From contig JAUVWI010000005.1 in the NCBI GenBank assembly GCA_030604195.1, positions 1 to 64,000 of the forward strand: a DNA stretch of 64,000 bases, in the 5' to 3' direction. Of this stretch, positions 50,726 through 59,308 are shown one piece after another (position 1 is the stretch's first letter; the number at the start of each line of letters is the position of its first letter). A model generated the notes under the pieces. It was not told where the DNA came from and made no database searches. It was given only the letters and a program-made list of their open reading frames with translations. The position numbers and the translations under genes were made by a program. This stretch comes from Spirochaetales bacterium. GTDB lineage: Bacteria > Spirochaetota > Spirochaetia > SZUA-6 > DRHE01.

Positions 50726-52728
50726 ATTCTATCCAATTCATTTTCGTAACCTACAATCACCAGCCTGAAGGCAGTGTACATTCACAATTTGAATTTGCCT
50801 ATCAGGAGAGTTATAAACCCTTCTTGACTACTTTAAATTCCTTCCCTGATTTTCCGGTTGTGCTTCATTATTCCGGTTCGCTGCTAAAATGGATACAGAA
50901 AAATCATCCTGAGTTTTTTATGCTGCTGGAAGAGATGGTCAGCCGTAAGCAGGTTGAGCTTTTGGGAAGCGGTTTTTATAATCCTATTCTGTCAATAATC
51001 CCGAATGCAGACAAAATTGGCCAGATGGAAATGCTGACTACTTTCCTGCGCACCAATTTCGGCAACCGTCCAAGGGGCTGCCTGCTCAGCGGGCAGGTAT
51101 GGGAACCGAGTTTAGCCGCTACCTTAGATTCCAGCGGTATGGAATATACCTTTCTTGCTGACCGCTATTTTCTGAGTGCCGGTTTGGAAGAGAAAGAACT
51201 GTTTTTACCCTACCTTACTGAAGATCAGGGTAAGGTTATTTCTGTATTTCCCCTGTCAGTTGACTTAGGCAGACTTATGGAAACATATAAGTCTGTTGAA
51301 ATAATAGATTATTTAAAAGAGGCAGCAGACACAACGGGCAGGCGGGTCGCCTCCATTCTGATCGATGGAAATAGATTTACCCATAAAAATGAAAAATGGC
51401 TGACTGGTTTTATTGAAGCTGTTAAAAAAAACTCTGAGTGGCTTATACCGGTGACTTCCCGGAAATATATGCGCAATAACCGGCCTGAAGGCAAAATATA
51501 TTTTCCCTGTCTGGCTGATGAAGAAATAATGATCCGGGCGCTGGATCGAAAGCGTGAAAAGCAATACCTGCAGATAAAAGAGAAGATAAGAAAAAATCCT
51601 GCTGGTGACATTTTCCTGCATGGCGGGATTTTCCGCCAGTTTATGACCCGTTATCCGGAGATAGATCTGCTCTACGCGCGAATGATCTATACCCATCTGC
51701 TGGTTAACCAGGTAAGGGGTGATAAATATAAAAAGATGTCGGCACGGGATGAGCTCTGGAAGGGGCAGGCAGGTGGTGTTTTCTGGAACTCTCCGGCAGG
51801 GGGGGTCTATGCCAATCATCTGAGAAAGTCCGCTTATCGTGCCTTTCTGGAGGCTGAAAAAATAGCCAGAGTGCCGGAAATGTTCATTCCTGCGATAATC
51901 AGTGTGGATTTCGATATGGATGGAGACAAGGAGTTTCTCTATCAGGGCAAAATGATGAACGCCTATATTCATAAAAAAGGCGGTTCCCTTTTTGCTCTCG
52001 ATTTTTTACCTGTCTGTTGGAATTATCTGGATACCCTCTCACGCTGGCCTGAGTCTTACCATGAAAACCGGCAGCAGGGCTGCGACTGGTATGCTCGCCG
52101 CAGTTTTCTGGATCATTTTTTCACACCGGATGCTACAATAGCTTCATTTGACACCATGGATTATGACGAAGCCGGCGATTTTTTATGTTCAAGTTATGAA
52201 TTGGTGGAAAACAGAAAAGAACCACCCGGAATAACCCTGCGCTGTGAAGGGAGCGTCAAGCAGGGCAGGTCAAGGCATGCGCTAACCCTGGAGAAACGTT
52301 TTGTCTTTTCGCAAACAGGGGTTGAAGTATATATAAAGCTTATCAACATATCTCCTGAAAAACTCAAACTCTGGTATGGGTCAGAGATCAACCTTGCTCT
52401 TGCTTCCATGGACCTTGCGAGTATGCGCATTTTCGGGGTAAAAGATAAGGAAAAGAATGAGATCGCTGCTGATAAAAAGAGCGGGGATAAGGTAGATTCC
52501 CTGGTCATTCGTGATCTTCTTAATAAGGTGGCTATTACTCTTTCTTCAGATAGAAAGCTGGAAATATGGAGTCTGCCGGTGGTAACCACTTCACAAGCTG
52601 AAGGCGGTATGAAAAAGATCTACCAGTCTTCCTGTTTTATCTGTCATTGGCTGTTGGAACTGGATAGCCAGGATAGCTGGGAGACAAGCCTTTCCCTTAA
52701 ATTACAGAAAAAAAAGAGCGCATTGTAG
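50722..52728 (+). CDS. GH57-like protein with degenerate active site (4-alpha-glucanotransferase/alpha-amylase family)
   Basis: 668 residues: an N-terminal GH57 barrel and a C-terminal DUF1925/1926-like beta domain (DFDMDGDKEFLYQGKMMNAYI, LDTLSRWPESYHE). Conserved regions are traceable: HQP at 13-15, LGSGFYNPIL at 81-90, VWEP at 126-129, IDG at 213-215, then GGVFWNSPAGGVYANHLRKSAYR. At the nucleophile position the family motif W-L-T-E-R-V-W reads L-L-S-G-Q-V-W (Gly124 instead of Glu). The DGE motif reads DGN, and YWHG reads FWNS. Asp214 is kept. It is probably a non-catalytic glucan-binding or regulatory paralogue. It overlaps rnfB by 4 nt. Confidence 0.8.
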   Translation: MNSIQFIFVTYNHQPEGSVHSQFEFAYQESYKPFLTTLNSFPDFPVVLHYSGSLLKWIQKNHPEFFMLLEEMVSRKQVELLGSGFYNPILSIIPNADKIGQMEMLTTFLRTNFGNRPRGCLLSGQVWEPSLAATLDSSGMEYTFLADRYFLSAGLEEKELFLPYLTEDQGKVISVFPLSVDLGRLMETYKSVEIIDYLKEAADTTGRRVASILIDGNRFTHKNEKWLTGFIEAVKKNSEWLIPVTSRKYMRNNRPEGKIYFPCLADEEIMIRALDRKREKQYLQIKEKIRKNPAGDIFLHGGIFRQFMTRYPEIDLLYARMIYTHLLVNQVRGDKYKKMSARDELWKGQAGGVFWNSPAGGVYANHLRKSAYRAFLEAEKIARVPEMFIPAIISVDFDMDGDKEFLYQGKMMNAYIHKKGGSLFALDFLPVCWNYLDTLSRWPESYHENRQQGCDWYARRSFLDHFFTPDATIASFDTMDYDEAGDFLCSSYELVENRKEPPGITLRCEGSVKQGRSRHALTLEKRFVFSQTGVEVYIKLINISPEKLKLWYGSEINLALASMDLASMRIFGVKDKEKNEIAADKKSGDKVDSLVIRDLLNKVAITLSSDRKLEIWSLPVVTTSQAEGGMKKIYQSSCFICHWLLELDSQDSWETSLSLKLQKKKSAL

Positions 52729-52765
52729 AGCTGTGGAACTTAAATAGAAAATTACGTTTTTTACT

Positions 52766-54001
52766 TTATTGCTGAAGTTTCTGATAACAGGCTTCAAGCC
52801 AGGGCTGTATTTGCGTATAGTAGTGATCCATAGCCAGGAGAAAGGTCAGGAAAGCTTCCCTGTATTTTTTCTGGAAGTAGAGAGACTGGGCCAGGTAGAA
52901 ATGGGTGCGCGCCTCAATGTCGCCTGAGCGCCGGATACTTAAGAATTTATTAAAGAGCGCCTCTGCCTGTAAAAAATTACCTTGAAGCATTTGTTCCTGA
53001 AGAATACCTTTAAGAGCGTATCCCTCGCCGCCGTTATTTTCTCCCTGATCAGCTTCCAGGATCTCAAGCTGAATTTCAGGTGAAACACTTTCCGAAAAGC
53101 CGGTAAATATTCCGGCAATAGCCTTGTTGGTAGCCGGCTTCAAAGATTCGATCTGTTCCGGCAGCAGGAAGGGAAGGGAGGAAGTCAGCTCTCCCCCCTG
53201 CTCGACACCCGAGTCGATCAGAAGATAGGGCAGAGGAAGGGGTCTCGATTGGGAGGATGAGGCAGGCAGTCCCGTGCGGCTGGAGCCTATAGGAATCTTT
53301 ACCGGCAGCCGGGTGGAGTTCTCTCCCCATATCAAGACCACTTTGCCAAGTTTAAAGAGATCACCATCAATAACTGTATAATAATAATCGACTCCGGGAA
53401 TGGGTAAATCCCGGTATTGATTTGAGTTCCTGTCAAGTGTTGCAGGAGAGGAAGCCCGTAATAGATCTTCTGAGTTCCGTACCGGTAGAGTGGAGCGAAA
53501 CAACAGGAGCTGCCGCTCCGGCTTTGAGGATTCAAAATTCACAATTATTGCCTCGCCCTGTACAAAAGCTGTGATGTTTGTAACTGAGGCGGCAAGATCT
53601 TCCTCTTTACCGGCCATGGATACACCTACCGGTAGGGAGGTCTTGTTGCGAAAGGGAATAAAGAGCCGGTAAAGATTGCCTTCCTGGTCTTCCAACAGTA
53701 CCGCATAATAATATTTGCTTGTATCCGGCGGCAGGTCTATATAGTAGTCCTGGTCAGGAGCCAGACGTGCTATAAATTCAGATTGGCTGAAGTTTGCTTC
53801 GCTGATTTCCTCGATATGACGATAAACCTGCTTATAGTTCTTTATGTCAGAGGAGCTTTTCCAGGTCAGCTTTATGCTGGATCCTTCGGTCGTAGCCTTA
53901 AGGCGGGAAACAAAGGGGGCAAAAACCTTTGTTTTCTCTTCGGCGCTCAATCCAGGGAGCAGAGTCAGGATCAGGAAAAAACTAAATAAAATTCTTTTCA
54001 T
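52766..54001 (-). CDS. Exported protein with fibronectin-III-like and TPR-like regions
   Basis: 411 residues. Signal peptide ~1-20 (LLPGLSAEE). Residues ~28-130 and ~140-245 have beta-rich, FN3-like patterns (SSIKLTWKSSSDIKNYKQVYRH, YYYAVLLED; EAIIVNFESSKPERQLLLFRS, YYYTVIDGD). Residues ~335-405 are TPR-like (FLQAEALFNKFLSIRRSGDIEARTHFYLAQSLYFQKKYREAF). No family recognised. A TAGAAT box ends 6 bases before the ATG and no ribosome-binding site is visible. It faces the GH57-like gene. Confidence 0.65.
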   Translation of the reverse strand: MKRILFSFFLILTLLPGLSAEEKTKVFAPFVSRLKATTEGSSIKLTWKSSSDIKNYKQVYRHIEEISEANFSQSEFIARLAPDQDYYIDLPPDTSKYYYAVLLEDQEGNLYRLFIPFRNKTSLPVGVSMAGKEEDLAASVTNITAFVQGEAIIVNFESSKPERQLLLFRSTLPVRNSEDLLRASSPATLDRNSNQYRDLPIPGVDYYYTVIDGDLFKLGKVVLIWGENSTRLPVKIPIGSSRTGLPASSSQSRPLPLPYLLIDSGVEQGGELTSSLPFLLPEQIESLKPATNKAIAGIFTGFSESVSPEIQLEILEADQGENNGGEGYALKGILQEQMLQGNFLQAEALFNKFLSIRRSGDIEARTHFYLAQSLYFQKKYREAFLTFLLAMDHYYTQIQPWLEACYQKLQQ

Positions 54002-54071
54002 ACATATATTCTAATCGGCTGTATTAACATTATGCTTGAAAAAAGGAAATTTACCACCCTTTGAATATCAA

Positions 54072-54100
54072 TTGACACAGGATATCCAAATCCTTAAACT
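54072..54100 (+). promoter_or_regulatory. Candidate promoter of the Cas2-like gene
   Basis: TTGACA (54072-54077), 17-bp spacer, TAAACT (54095-54100). The ATG at 54111 follows 10 bases later without a ribosome-binding site. Confidence 0.5.
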
Positions 54101-54110
54101 AAAGCAAGAT

Positions 54111-54383
54111 ATGTTTGTAGCGGTTTCCTGTGACCTGGCCAGTAATGATCACCGGGATGCGGTTTATCAAATCTTTAGCCAGTATGGATTAAAACAGATT
54201 ATGACCAATCTCTTTGAATCTACATCGATCAGCGAGAAGGTTCTATCCAGGTTAAAGAGGGATATTGACAGGATCACCGATTCTTATGATGGTTTCCGCT
54301 TTTATCAATATCCTGTGGAAGATACCCTGGTTATTACTTCGCTAAAAGAAAAGAAGTGGCGTAAATTAACCATCAGGGTGTAG
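54111..54383 (+). CDS. Solo Cas2-like protein
   Basis: 90 residues from ATG 54111; a longer frame from TTG 54036 crosses the candidate promoter and is rejected. MFVAVSCDLASNDHRDAVYQIFSQYGLKQIMTNLFES follows the ferredoxin-like Cas2 pattern: an N-terminal beta strand ending in Asp8, a helix, YGL and a second strand ending F-E. The middle helix (SEKVLSRLKRDIDRI) and FRFYQYP then match the Cas2 layout. The length is usual for Cas2. No cas1, other cas genes or CRISPR array occur in the window. It is followed by prfB. Alternatives are a VapD-like or other ferredoxin-fold ribonuclease. Confidence 0.6.
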   Translation: MFVAVSCDLASNDHRDAVYQIFSQYGLKQIMTNLFESTSISEKVLSRLKRDIDRITDSYDGFRFYQYPVEDTLVITSLKEKKWRKLTIRV

Positions 54384-54408
54384 CCGGTTTCAAAGGGGGA
54401 ATAAATAA

Positions 54409-55513
54409 TTGCTCGTTGAACTTCAAGATCGTTTAGAATCTCTTGGCAAGGTAATTGAAGATGCCTGGAGGCATCTTTGACCCGGAGAAGATAAAAAAGA
54501 ATATTGCCCTGCTGGAGGAAAAAACCTTAAAGCCTGATTTCTGGCAGGATCGCAAAAAGGCTGAAGAGGTCCTGACCCGGCTTAAAAAATATCGCAGCCG
54601 CCTGGAGCCCTGGAGCCGGCTGAGCAGTGAATCCAGCGAATTAAATGATCTTTTTGAACTGGCCTTAGAGGAAAATGATGAATCCCTGGAAGCTGAAATA
54701 ACCGGCAACCTGATCAAACTGGAAGAGCGATATTCCGAATTAAACCTTCTGGAAGTGCTGGGAAGGGAGAGTGATTCCTGCTCCGCTTTTCTAACCATTC
54801 ATTCCGGAGCGGGAGGCACTGAAGCCTGTGACTGGGTGAGTATGCTGCTGCGCATGTATAGCCGCTGGGCGGATCAACATGGTCATAAAACAGAAATTGT
54901 TGATCTTCTGGAAGCGGAGGGGGGAATTAAATCGGTCACCGCTGAAGTGACGGGGGAGTATGCCTATGGCTACCTCAAGGCTGAAATAGGTATTCACCGG
55001 CTGGTGCGTATCTCTCCCTTTGATTCGAGCAGCAGACGCCATACATCTTTTGCCTCTGTGTTCTGTTCACCGGTGATTGATGAAACCATTGAGGTGGAGA
55101 TCAAGACGGACGACCTGAGAATTGATACCTACCGTGCTGCAGGAGCCGGGGGTCAGCATGTTAATAAAACTGACTCGGCAGTGCGCATAACTCATTTTCC
55201 CAGCGGGATTGTGGTACAGTGCCAGAATGAGAGGAGTCAGTTCCAGAATAAGACTCGAGCCATGAAAATCCTGCGCTCCCGTTTGTATGAGTACTACCTG
55301 GAGCAGCGGGAGAGCGAAAGGGCTGAGCGTGAAAAGGAAAAGAAGGAGATATCCTGGGGTAATCAGATACGCTCTTATGTATTTCAGCCCTATACTATGG
55401 TTAAGGATCATCGAACAAACTATGAAACAGGTAATATCCAGGCGGTGATGGACGGCGCACTGGATCCCTTTATGCAGGAATACCTGAAACAGGCGCAGAC
55501 AGGTAGGAAATAA
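54409..55513 (+). CDS. prfB: Peptide chain release factor 2, expressed through a programmed +1 frameshift
   Basis: A 23-codon zero-frame ORF starts at TTG 54409 (AAGGGGGA upstream) and stops at TGA 54478-54480. A +1 shift at CTT (54475-54477) continues as GAC at 54479 into a 344-codon frame to 55513; total 367 residues, the usual RF2 length. RF2 signatures are intact: the stop-reading SPF motif at 202-204 (RISPFDSSSRRHTSFASV) and the peptidyl-hydrolysis GGQ at 247-249 (AAGAGGQHVNKTDSAVR). RF2 releases at UGA and UAA. The 3' end overlaps the CheY-like ATG. Confidence 0.96.
54467..54480 (+). promoter_or_regulatory. prfB programmed +1 frameshift signal
   Basis: Shine-Dalgarno-like GGAGG (54467-54471), three spacer bases CAT, slippery CTT (54475-54477), in-frame TGA (54478-54480) followed by C. 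This is the same architecture as the classical E. coli AGGGGG-TAT-CTT-TGA-C site. RF2 shortage favours the shift, giving autoregulation. Confidence 0.95.
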
Positions 55514-55881
55514 TGGCTATCAATATAATGATCGTTGATGATCTGGCGTTCATCAAATTACTGCTTAAAGATCTTATTGAGAAGGCGGGGTTTCGGGTTA
55601 TCGGAGAAGCATCTGACGGGGAAGAAGCAATAGACATGTACCAGGAGAAAAAACCTGATCTGGTGCTCCTGGATATTACCATGCCGAAAATGGACGGTAT
55701 AACGGCTTTGAAAAAAATCCTGGCTTTGGACCCCGGCGCTAAAGTAATTATGTGTTCCGCTCTTGGACAACAGCGCCTGATAGTACAGGCTATCCAGCTT
55801 GGGGCGAAAGATTTTATTGTCAAACCCTTCCGCCCGGAGCGGGTGATTTCTTCAATAAAAAAGGCCCTTGATATTGAATAA
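55513..55881 (+). CDS. CheY-like single-domain response regulator
   Basis: 122 residues, receiver domain only: acidic pair IVDDLAF, phospho-acceptor Asp in LVLLDITMPKMDG, Ser in VIMCSALGQ (Ser where Thr is common) and Lys in IVKPFRPE. With no output domain it must act through a partner, for example the flagellar motor, a kinase relay or the PEGA protein encoded next. ATG overlaps the prfB stop by one base, and its own stop overlaps the PEGA ATG by one base. Confidence 0.92.
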   Translation: MAINIMIVDDLAFIKLLLKDLIEKAGFRVIGEASDGEEAIDMYQEKKPDLVLLDITMPKMDGITALKKILALDPGAKVIMCSALGQQRLIVQAIQLGAKDFIVKPFRPERVISSIKKALDIE

Positions 55882-57320
55882 TGAAATATTATTTCTATCT
55901 TATCCTGGCAATTACATTAAGCAGTCAGGCTGCTGCTTTGTATTCGGGAGATGCTTCACGTTTTTCCCCGCCTGTTGATGATCGGGAGAACTGGTCAATA
56001 GGTATCTGCTCTCTAAAAGTTAACGATGTAACACCTGCCAACAGTTATCTGAGTCACAGTGTGCCCCTGCAATTTAAAAAGGAGCTGCAGAGTATCTGTA
56101 GCCATTATTTTCTTGAAGCTGAAAAAACAGGATACCGTGAATCGCTTTTAAAAAAGGAAAGGCGAAAACAGAGCGATAATCTGGCTAAGTACCGTACTGA
56201 GCGGGATGAGTTGCTTTTTAACCAGTCTGCAGACCCAACCCTGGATGCGAAGATCGAAGAGACTATTGACTACCTTAATTACCTGCGTGATCTGGAGCTA
56301 TCGGACATTGAGCTTGTTGATCAAAAAGAGATTGAATTTAAGAGCGGTCAGGAGGAGGGGCAGCTGCTGCTGCCCCCTCTTTATTCTCCATTACGCTATG
56401 CCCGCCAGCAGGAAGTGGAGCTGTTGATCTGGGGCACTCTGGAAGAGTATCAGGACTACATCTATTTTGAGATTTTTGCCCTGTCCCCTCATCTGGGTAA
56501 AGAGGTATTTACCTATCGTAACGCGGTGCAGCCTGAGGAAATTTCTTATCTTTTATCTGACATTAATCAAGAGCTTGCCGTGATTGTGCTTGGCAGTGAA
56601 AGTGTATCTATAACTGTCCATCCGGAACCTGTGGAAAGCGAAATATACCTTGACAACGCTTTCGTGGGCAGCGGAGTTACTGCACTGAAGTTCCTGCTTC
56701 CCGGGGAAAAAACCCTGCGAGTCTCATGTCAGGGTTATCTGGAGGAACACAGGCGCATAGAACTTGTTCCGGGAGAGCATTACGATCTGTGGATATCTTT
56801 AACCGCTGGTGATATGGAATATCTGTCTTTAAGCTCAAAACCGCAGGGAGCCTCGGTATATCACGGTTCACAGTGGCTGGGCCGCACACCTCTTGAAATA
56901 CCAATGCCGGCCCCTGTAGTCAGCTCAAGGTTGCTGCTGCGCAAGGAGGGGTATAGTGATTATCCCTTTTATCTGGATAGTTCTTTAACAGGTAATATTG
57001 ACCTGACTTTGAAGAGCAATATTCTGGAGGAGAGTGTTGTTCAAACAAAAAAAAGAGATCAATTCTACAGCGCCTTTGGTATTTGGGCTTTAACAGTGCC
57101 GCTGCCCCTTTTTCTGTACAGCATAACCGCTGATTATGCTTTTGCTTATCAGGATGCGGCGGTTTCAGGTAATCTTTCTGAAGCAAGCCGGCTGCAAAGC
57201 ACAGGCGAGATGTTTTACTATTCCTATCTGGGTGCGTTTCTTATAAGCGGTTCACTTTTTCTTAAAATGATGTTTAATCTTTTTGATTATATCAGCTCGG
57301 CGGATAGAAAAGCCGGATAG
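55881..57320 (+). CDS. PEGA-domain envelope protein
   Basis: 479 residues. Signal peptide ~1-20. A helical, charged region follows (~65-160, coiled-coil-like), then two PEGA repeats (~240-305: ITVHPEPVESEIYLDNAFVGSG...LLPGEKTLRVSCQGY; ~315-375: SSKPQGASVYHGSQWLGRTPLEI). Two C-terminal membrane segments (~395-412 and ~445-470) end the protein. PEGA domains sit in cell-surface proteins of spirochaetes and their relatives. Co-translated with the CheY-like gene. Confidence 0.78.
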   Translation: MKYYFYLILAITLSSQAAALYSGDASRFSPPVDDRENWSIGICSLKVNDVTPANSYLSHSVPLQFKKELQSICSHYFLEAEKTGYRESLLKKERRKQSDNLAKYRTERDELLFNQSADPTLDAKIEETIDYLNYLRDLELSDIELVDQKEIEFKSGQEEGQLLLPPLYSPLRYARQQEVELLIWGTLEEYQDYIYFEIFALSPHLGKEVFTYRNAVQPEEISYLLSDINQELAVIVLGSESVSITVHPEPVESEIYLDNAFVGSGVTALKFLLPGEKTLRVSCQGYLEEHRRIELVPGEHYDLWISLTAGDMEYLSLSSKPQGASVYHGSQWLGRTPLEIPMPAPVVSSRLLLRKEGYSDYPFYLDSSLTGNIDLTLKSNILEESVVQTKKRDQFYSAFGIWALTVPLPLFLYSITADYAFAYQDAAVSGNLSEASRLQSTGEMFYYSYLGAFLISGSLFLKMMFNLFDYISSADRKAG

Positions 57321-57335
57321 CTGGAGGTTAGGAAC

Positions 57336-58217
57336 ATGGTAAAGAAAGGGGGGCTGGCTTCCCGGCTCAAGAATCTATTCAGGAACAGGAGCGGCGATCA
57401 GCTCTTTTTTGAAAATATGGAAGAGGCTCTGATCGAGGGAGATCTGGGGCCCCTGACGGCTGCTGAAATAATTACTGACCTTAAGACCGGGGTTGCAAAG
57501 AATAATCTGAAAAGCAACGAAGAGATATTTAATGAGTTAAAAAGTATTCTACACAATTCGATTATGGTAAATACACTCCTTCCGGAAAGCGGTAAGCTTA
57601 ATATATACCTGGTAATGGGAGTAAATGGAGTTGGTAAAACAACAACCATAGCCAAACTTGCAGCCTACTTTCGCAGGAGCGCCGGCAGCGAGAAAATACT
57701 TTTAAGCGCCGGCGATACCTTCAGGGCAGCGGCGGTTGAGCAGTTGAGTCACTGGGGGCGGGAGTTGGGTCTGCAGGTTATAAAGCAGTCTTCGGGAGCT
57801 GATCCCGGCGCGGTTATATTTGACACAATTTCCAGCGCTCAAGCACAGGGGGGAGAAGTAATTCTGGCAGACACGGCCGGCCGTCTGCACAACAAGGTTC
57901 ATCTGGTAAGGGAACTGGCTAAAATCGATAAAATTATCTGCGCCAGGCTTAAGTCTGGTGTTTACCGCAAGGTCCTGATTATCGACGCCACAACCGGACA
58001 GAATGCTTTAAGACAGGCCGAGGCCTTTAAGGAGGCAATTGGTGTAGATTCCGCCATATTAACCAAGTATGACTCCACTGCCAAAGGCGGAATAGTAATC
58101 CCTGTCTGCCGCACCTGTCAAATTCCCTTCTCTTTTCTTTGTACAGGCGAGGGACTTAACGATATCACGCCATTTAATAAAGAGAGCTATCTGGATTCTT
58201 TGATAGAAGTTTCATGA
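57336..58217 (+). CDS. ftsY: Signal recognition particle receptor FtsY
   Basis: 293 residues, the short form without an acidic A domain. NG domain: GVNGVGKTTTIAKLAAYF near 95-112, AGDTFRAAAVEQL, QSSGADPGAVIFD, DTAGRLHNK and the TKYDSTAKGGIVIP closing loop (TKLDG in most relatives). FtsY docks ribosome-SRP complexes at the inner membrane. GGAGG lies upstream of ATG 57336. The stop overlaps the next gene (ATGA). Confidence 0.95.
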   Translation: MVKKGGLASRLKNLFRNRSGDQLFFENMEEALIEGDLGPLTAAEIITDLKTGVAKNNLKSNEEIFNELKSILHNSIMVNTLLPESGKLNIYLVMGVNGVGKTTTIAKLAAYFRRSAGSEKILLSAGDTFRAAAVEQLSHWGRELGLQVIKQSSGADPGAVIFDTISSAQAQGGEVILADTAGRLHNKVHLVRELAKIDKIICARLKSGVYRKVLIIDATTGQNALRQAEAFKEAIGVDSAILTKYDSTAKGGIVIPVCRTCQIPFSFLCTGEGLNDITPFNKESYLDSLIEVS

Positions 58218-59308
58218 AACGGGCAATTCCTTTACTCTATATTCTCTTAACTGTGGTGGCGCCTGCTGAAGAGCGTTTTTTCCGTTCCAACCATATAGGC
58301 ATGGCCCTGCAGGAGATAGCCTGGTACCAGAGGGATGAGCATCTCTATATATTAGAGGTCAGGAAAGAAGAGGTAAATGAAGGCTTTAAGGAAATCAGAA
58401 GGCTTGTACATTCAGGAGAAGAGGCGAAGAGATGGGAACTATTATTGGATGTGCGGGGCAGAGTCCGTGAAGAGAGGAGCTATGAAAAAGGGCGCTTGAG
58501 TGATTTTCGGCTTATGGATGAGCTGGGCAGGGTGATGCTTGAAGAGAACTATGATCATGATAAAGTAAAAAACCGGGTGCTTTTTTACTATTCCAGCGCC
58601 GGTTTGAGCAGGGTTGAATATTTCAATGAAGAGGGCAATCTGCTTTATGAGGATCGTTACCGGCTCGGAGCTTTCGGGGAATTACTGGAGGTTAAAAGAG
58701 TAGAGCCTGAGATACCTGCCGTATTGTTTTCCCTGACCCTGGTTCACGCACAGGGGGTGACATATGAGGAACGCCGAAAAGATAGAGAAAGAAGCTATAT
58801 TTCCCGTTATAACAGTGACGGCGAACTCTTCTGCTACCAGGTATGGAAAGATGATGAGCTGGAGAAGTCGCTTTCTGTAATAGATAATGAGCGCTATTCT
58901 GAAGAGACTGATTATCTTAACAATAAAAAGTATTTAAGGCATTATGATGACAGCGGCAGGCTGGTATTGGAAGAAGCTGAGTATGCCGGCGAGATAGTTG
59001 AGCGGGTGGAGCTTTTTTGGGATGATAAAGATCATCTGCTGCAAAAAATCAGGCGTGGTAATATGGGAATTGAAGAATGGAATTACCGGTACAGCAACAG
59101 CGGAGAACTGCAGAGTGAGGATTATTGGCTCAGGGGAACCCTGGTCAGAAAGGTGGAGTATCTGGATGAAGAGCGGCGGCTGGAGGAATTATTCAGAGAT
59201 AATGAGCTCTTTATGAAGATCTATTATACTTGCGGAATAAAGGAGAAAGAGCAGGTGTTAAGAGAGGGCGAGGTAATTCGTGAACGGTTGTATGGGGGCG
59301 GGGATTGA
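58214..59308 (+). CDS. Exported repeat protein of unknown function
   Basis: 364 residues with a signal peptide (~1-18). The body is built of YD/MORN-like beta repeats of the type Y...GRL..E..Y (SYEKGRLSDFRLMDELGRVMLEENY, HYDDSGRLVLEEAEY, YRYSNSGELQSEDYW). Very rich in Glu, Arg and Tyr. No family assignment. It overlaps ftsY by 4 nt and the LolC-type permease by 4 nt, so it is produced with the protein-targeting and lipoprotein-export genes. It may be an envelope factor. Confidence 0.65.
   Translation: MKRAIPLLYILLTVVAPAEERFFRSNHIGMALQEIAWYQRDEHLYILEVRKEEVNEGFKEIRRLVHSGEEAKRWELLLDVRGRVREERSYEKGRLSDFRLMDELGRVMLEENYDHDKVKNRVLFYYSSAGLSRVEYFNEEGNLLYEDRYRLGAFGELLEVKRVEPEIPAVLFSLTLVHAQGVTYEERRKDRERSYISRYNSDGELFCYQVWKDDELEKSLSVIDNERYSEETDYLNNKKYLRHYDDSGRLVLEEAEYAGEIVERVELFWDDKDHLLQKIRRGNMGIEEWNYRYSNSGELQSEDYWLRGTLVRKVEYLDEERRLEELFRDNELFMKIYYTCGIKEKEQVLREGEVIRERLYGGGD

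Noticed and set aside
54455-54478. ATG starts at 54455 or 54461 as the prfB start
   Set aside because: They lie on top of the frameshift signal, and the 23-codon upstream frame completes the RF2 N-terminus with a proper ribosome-binding site.
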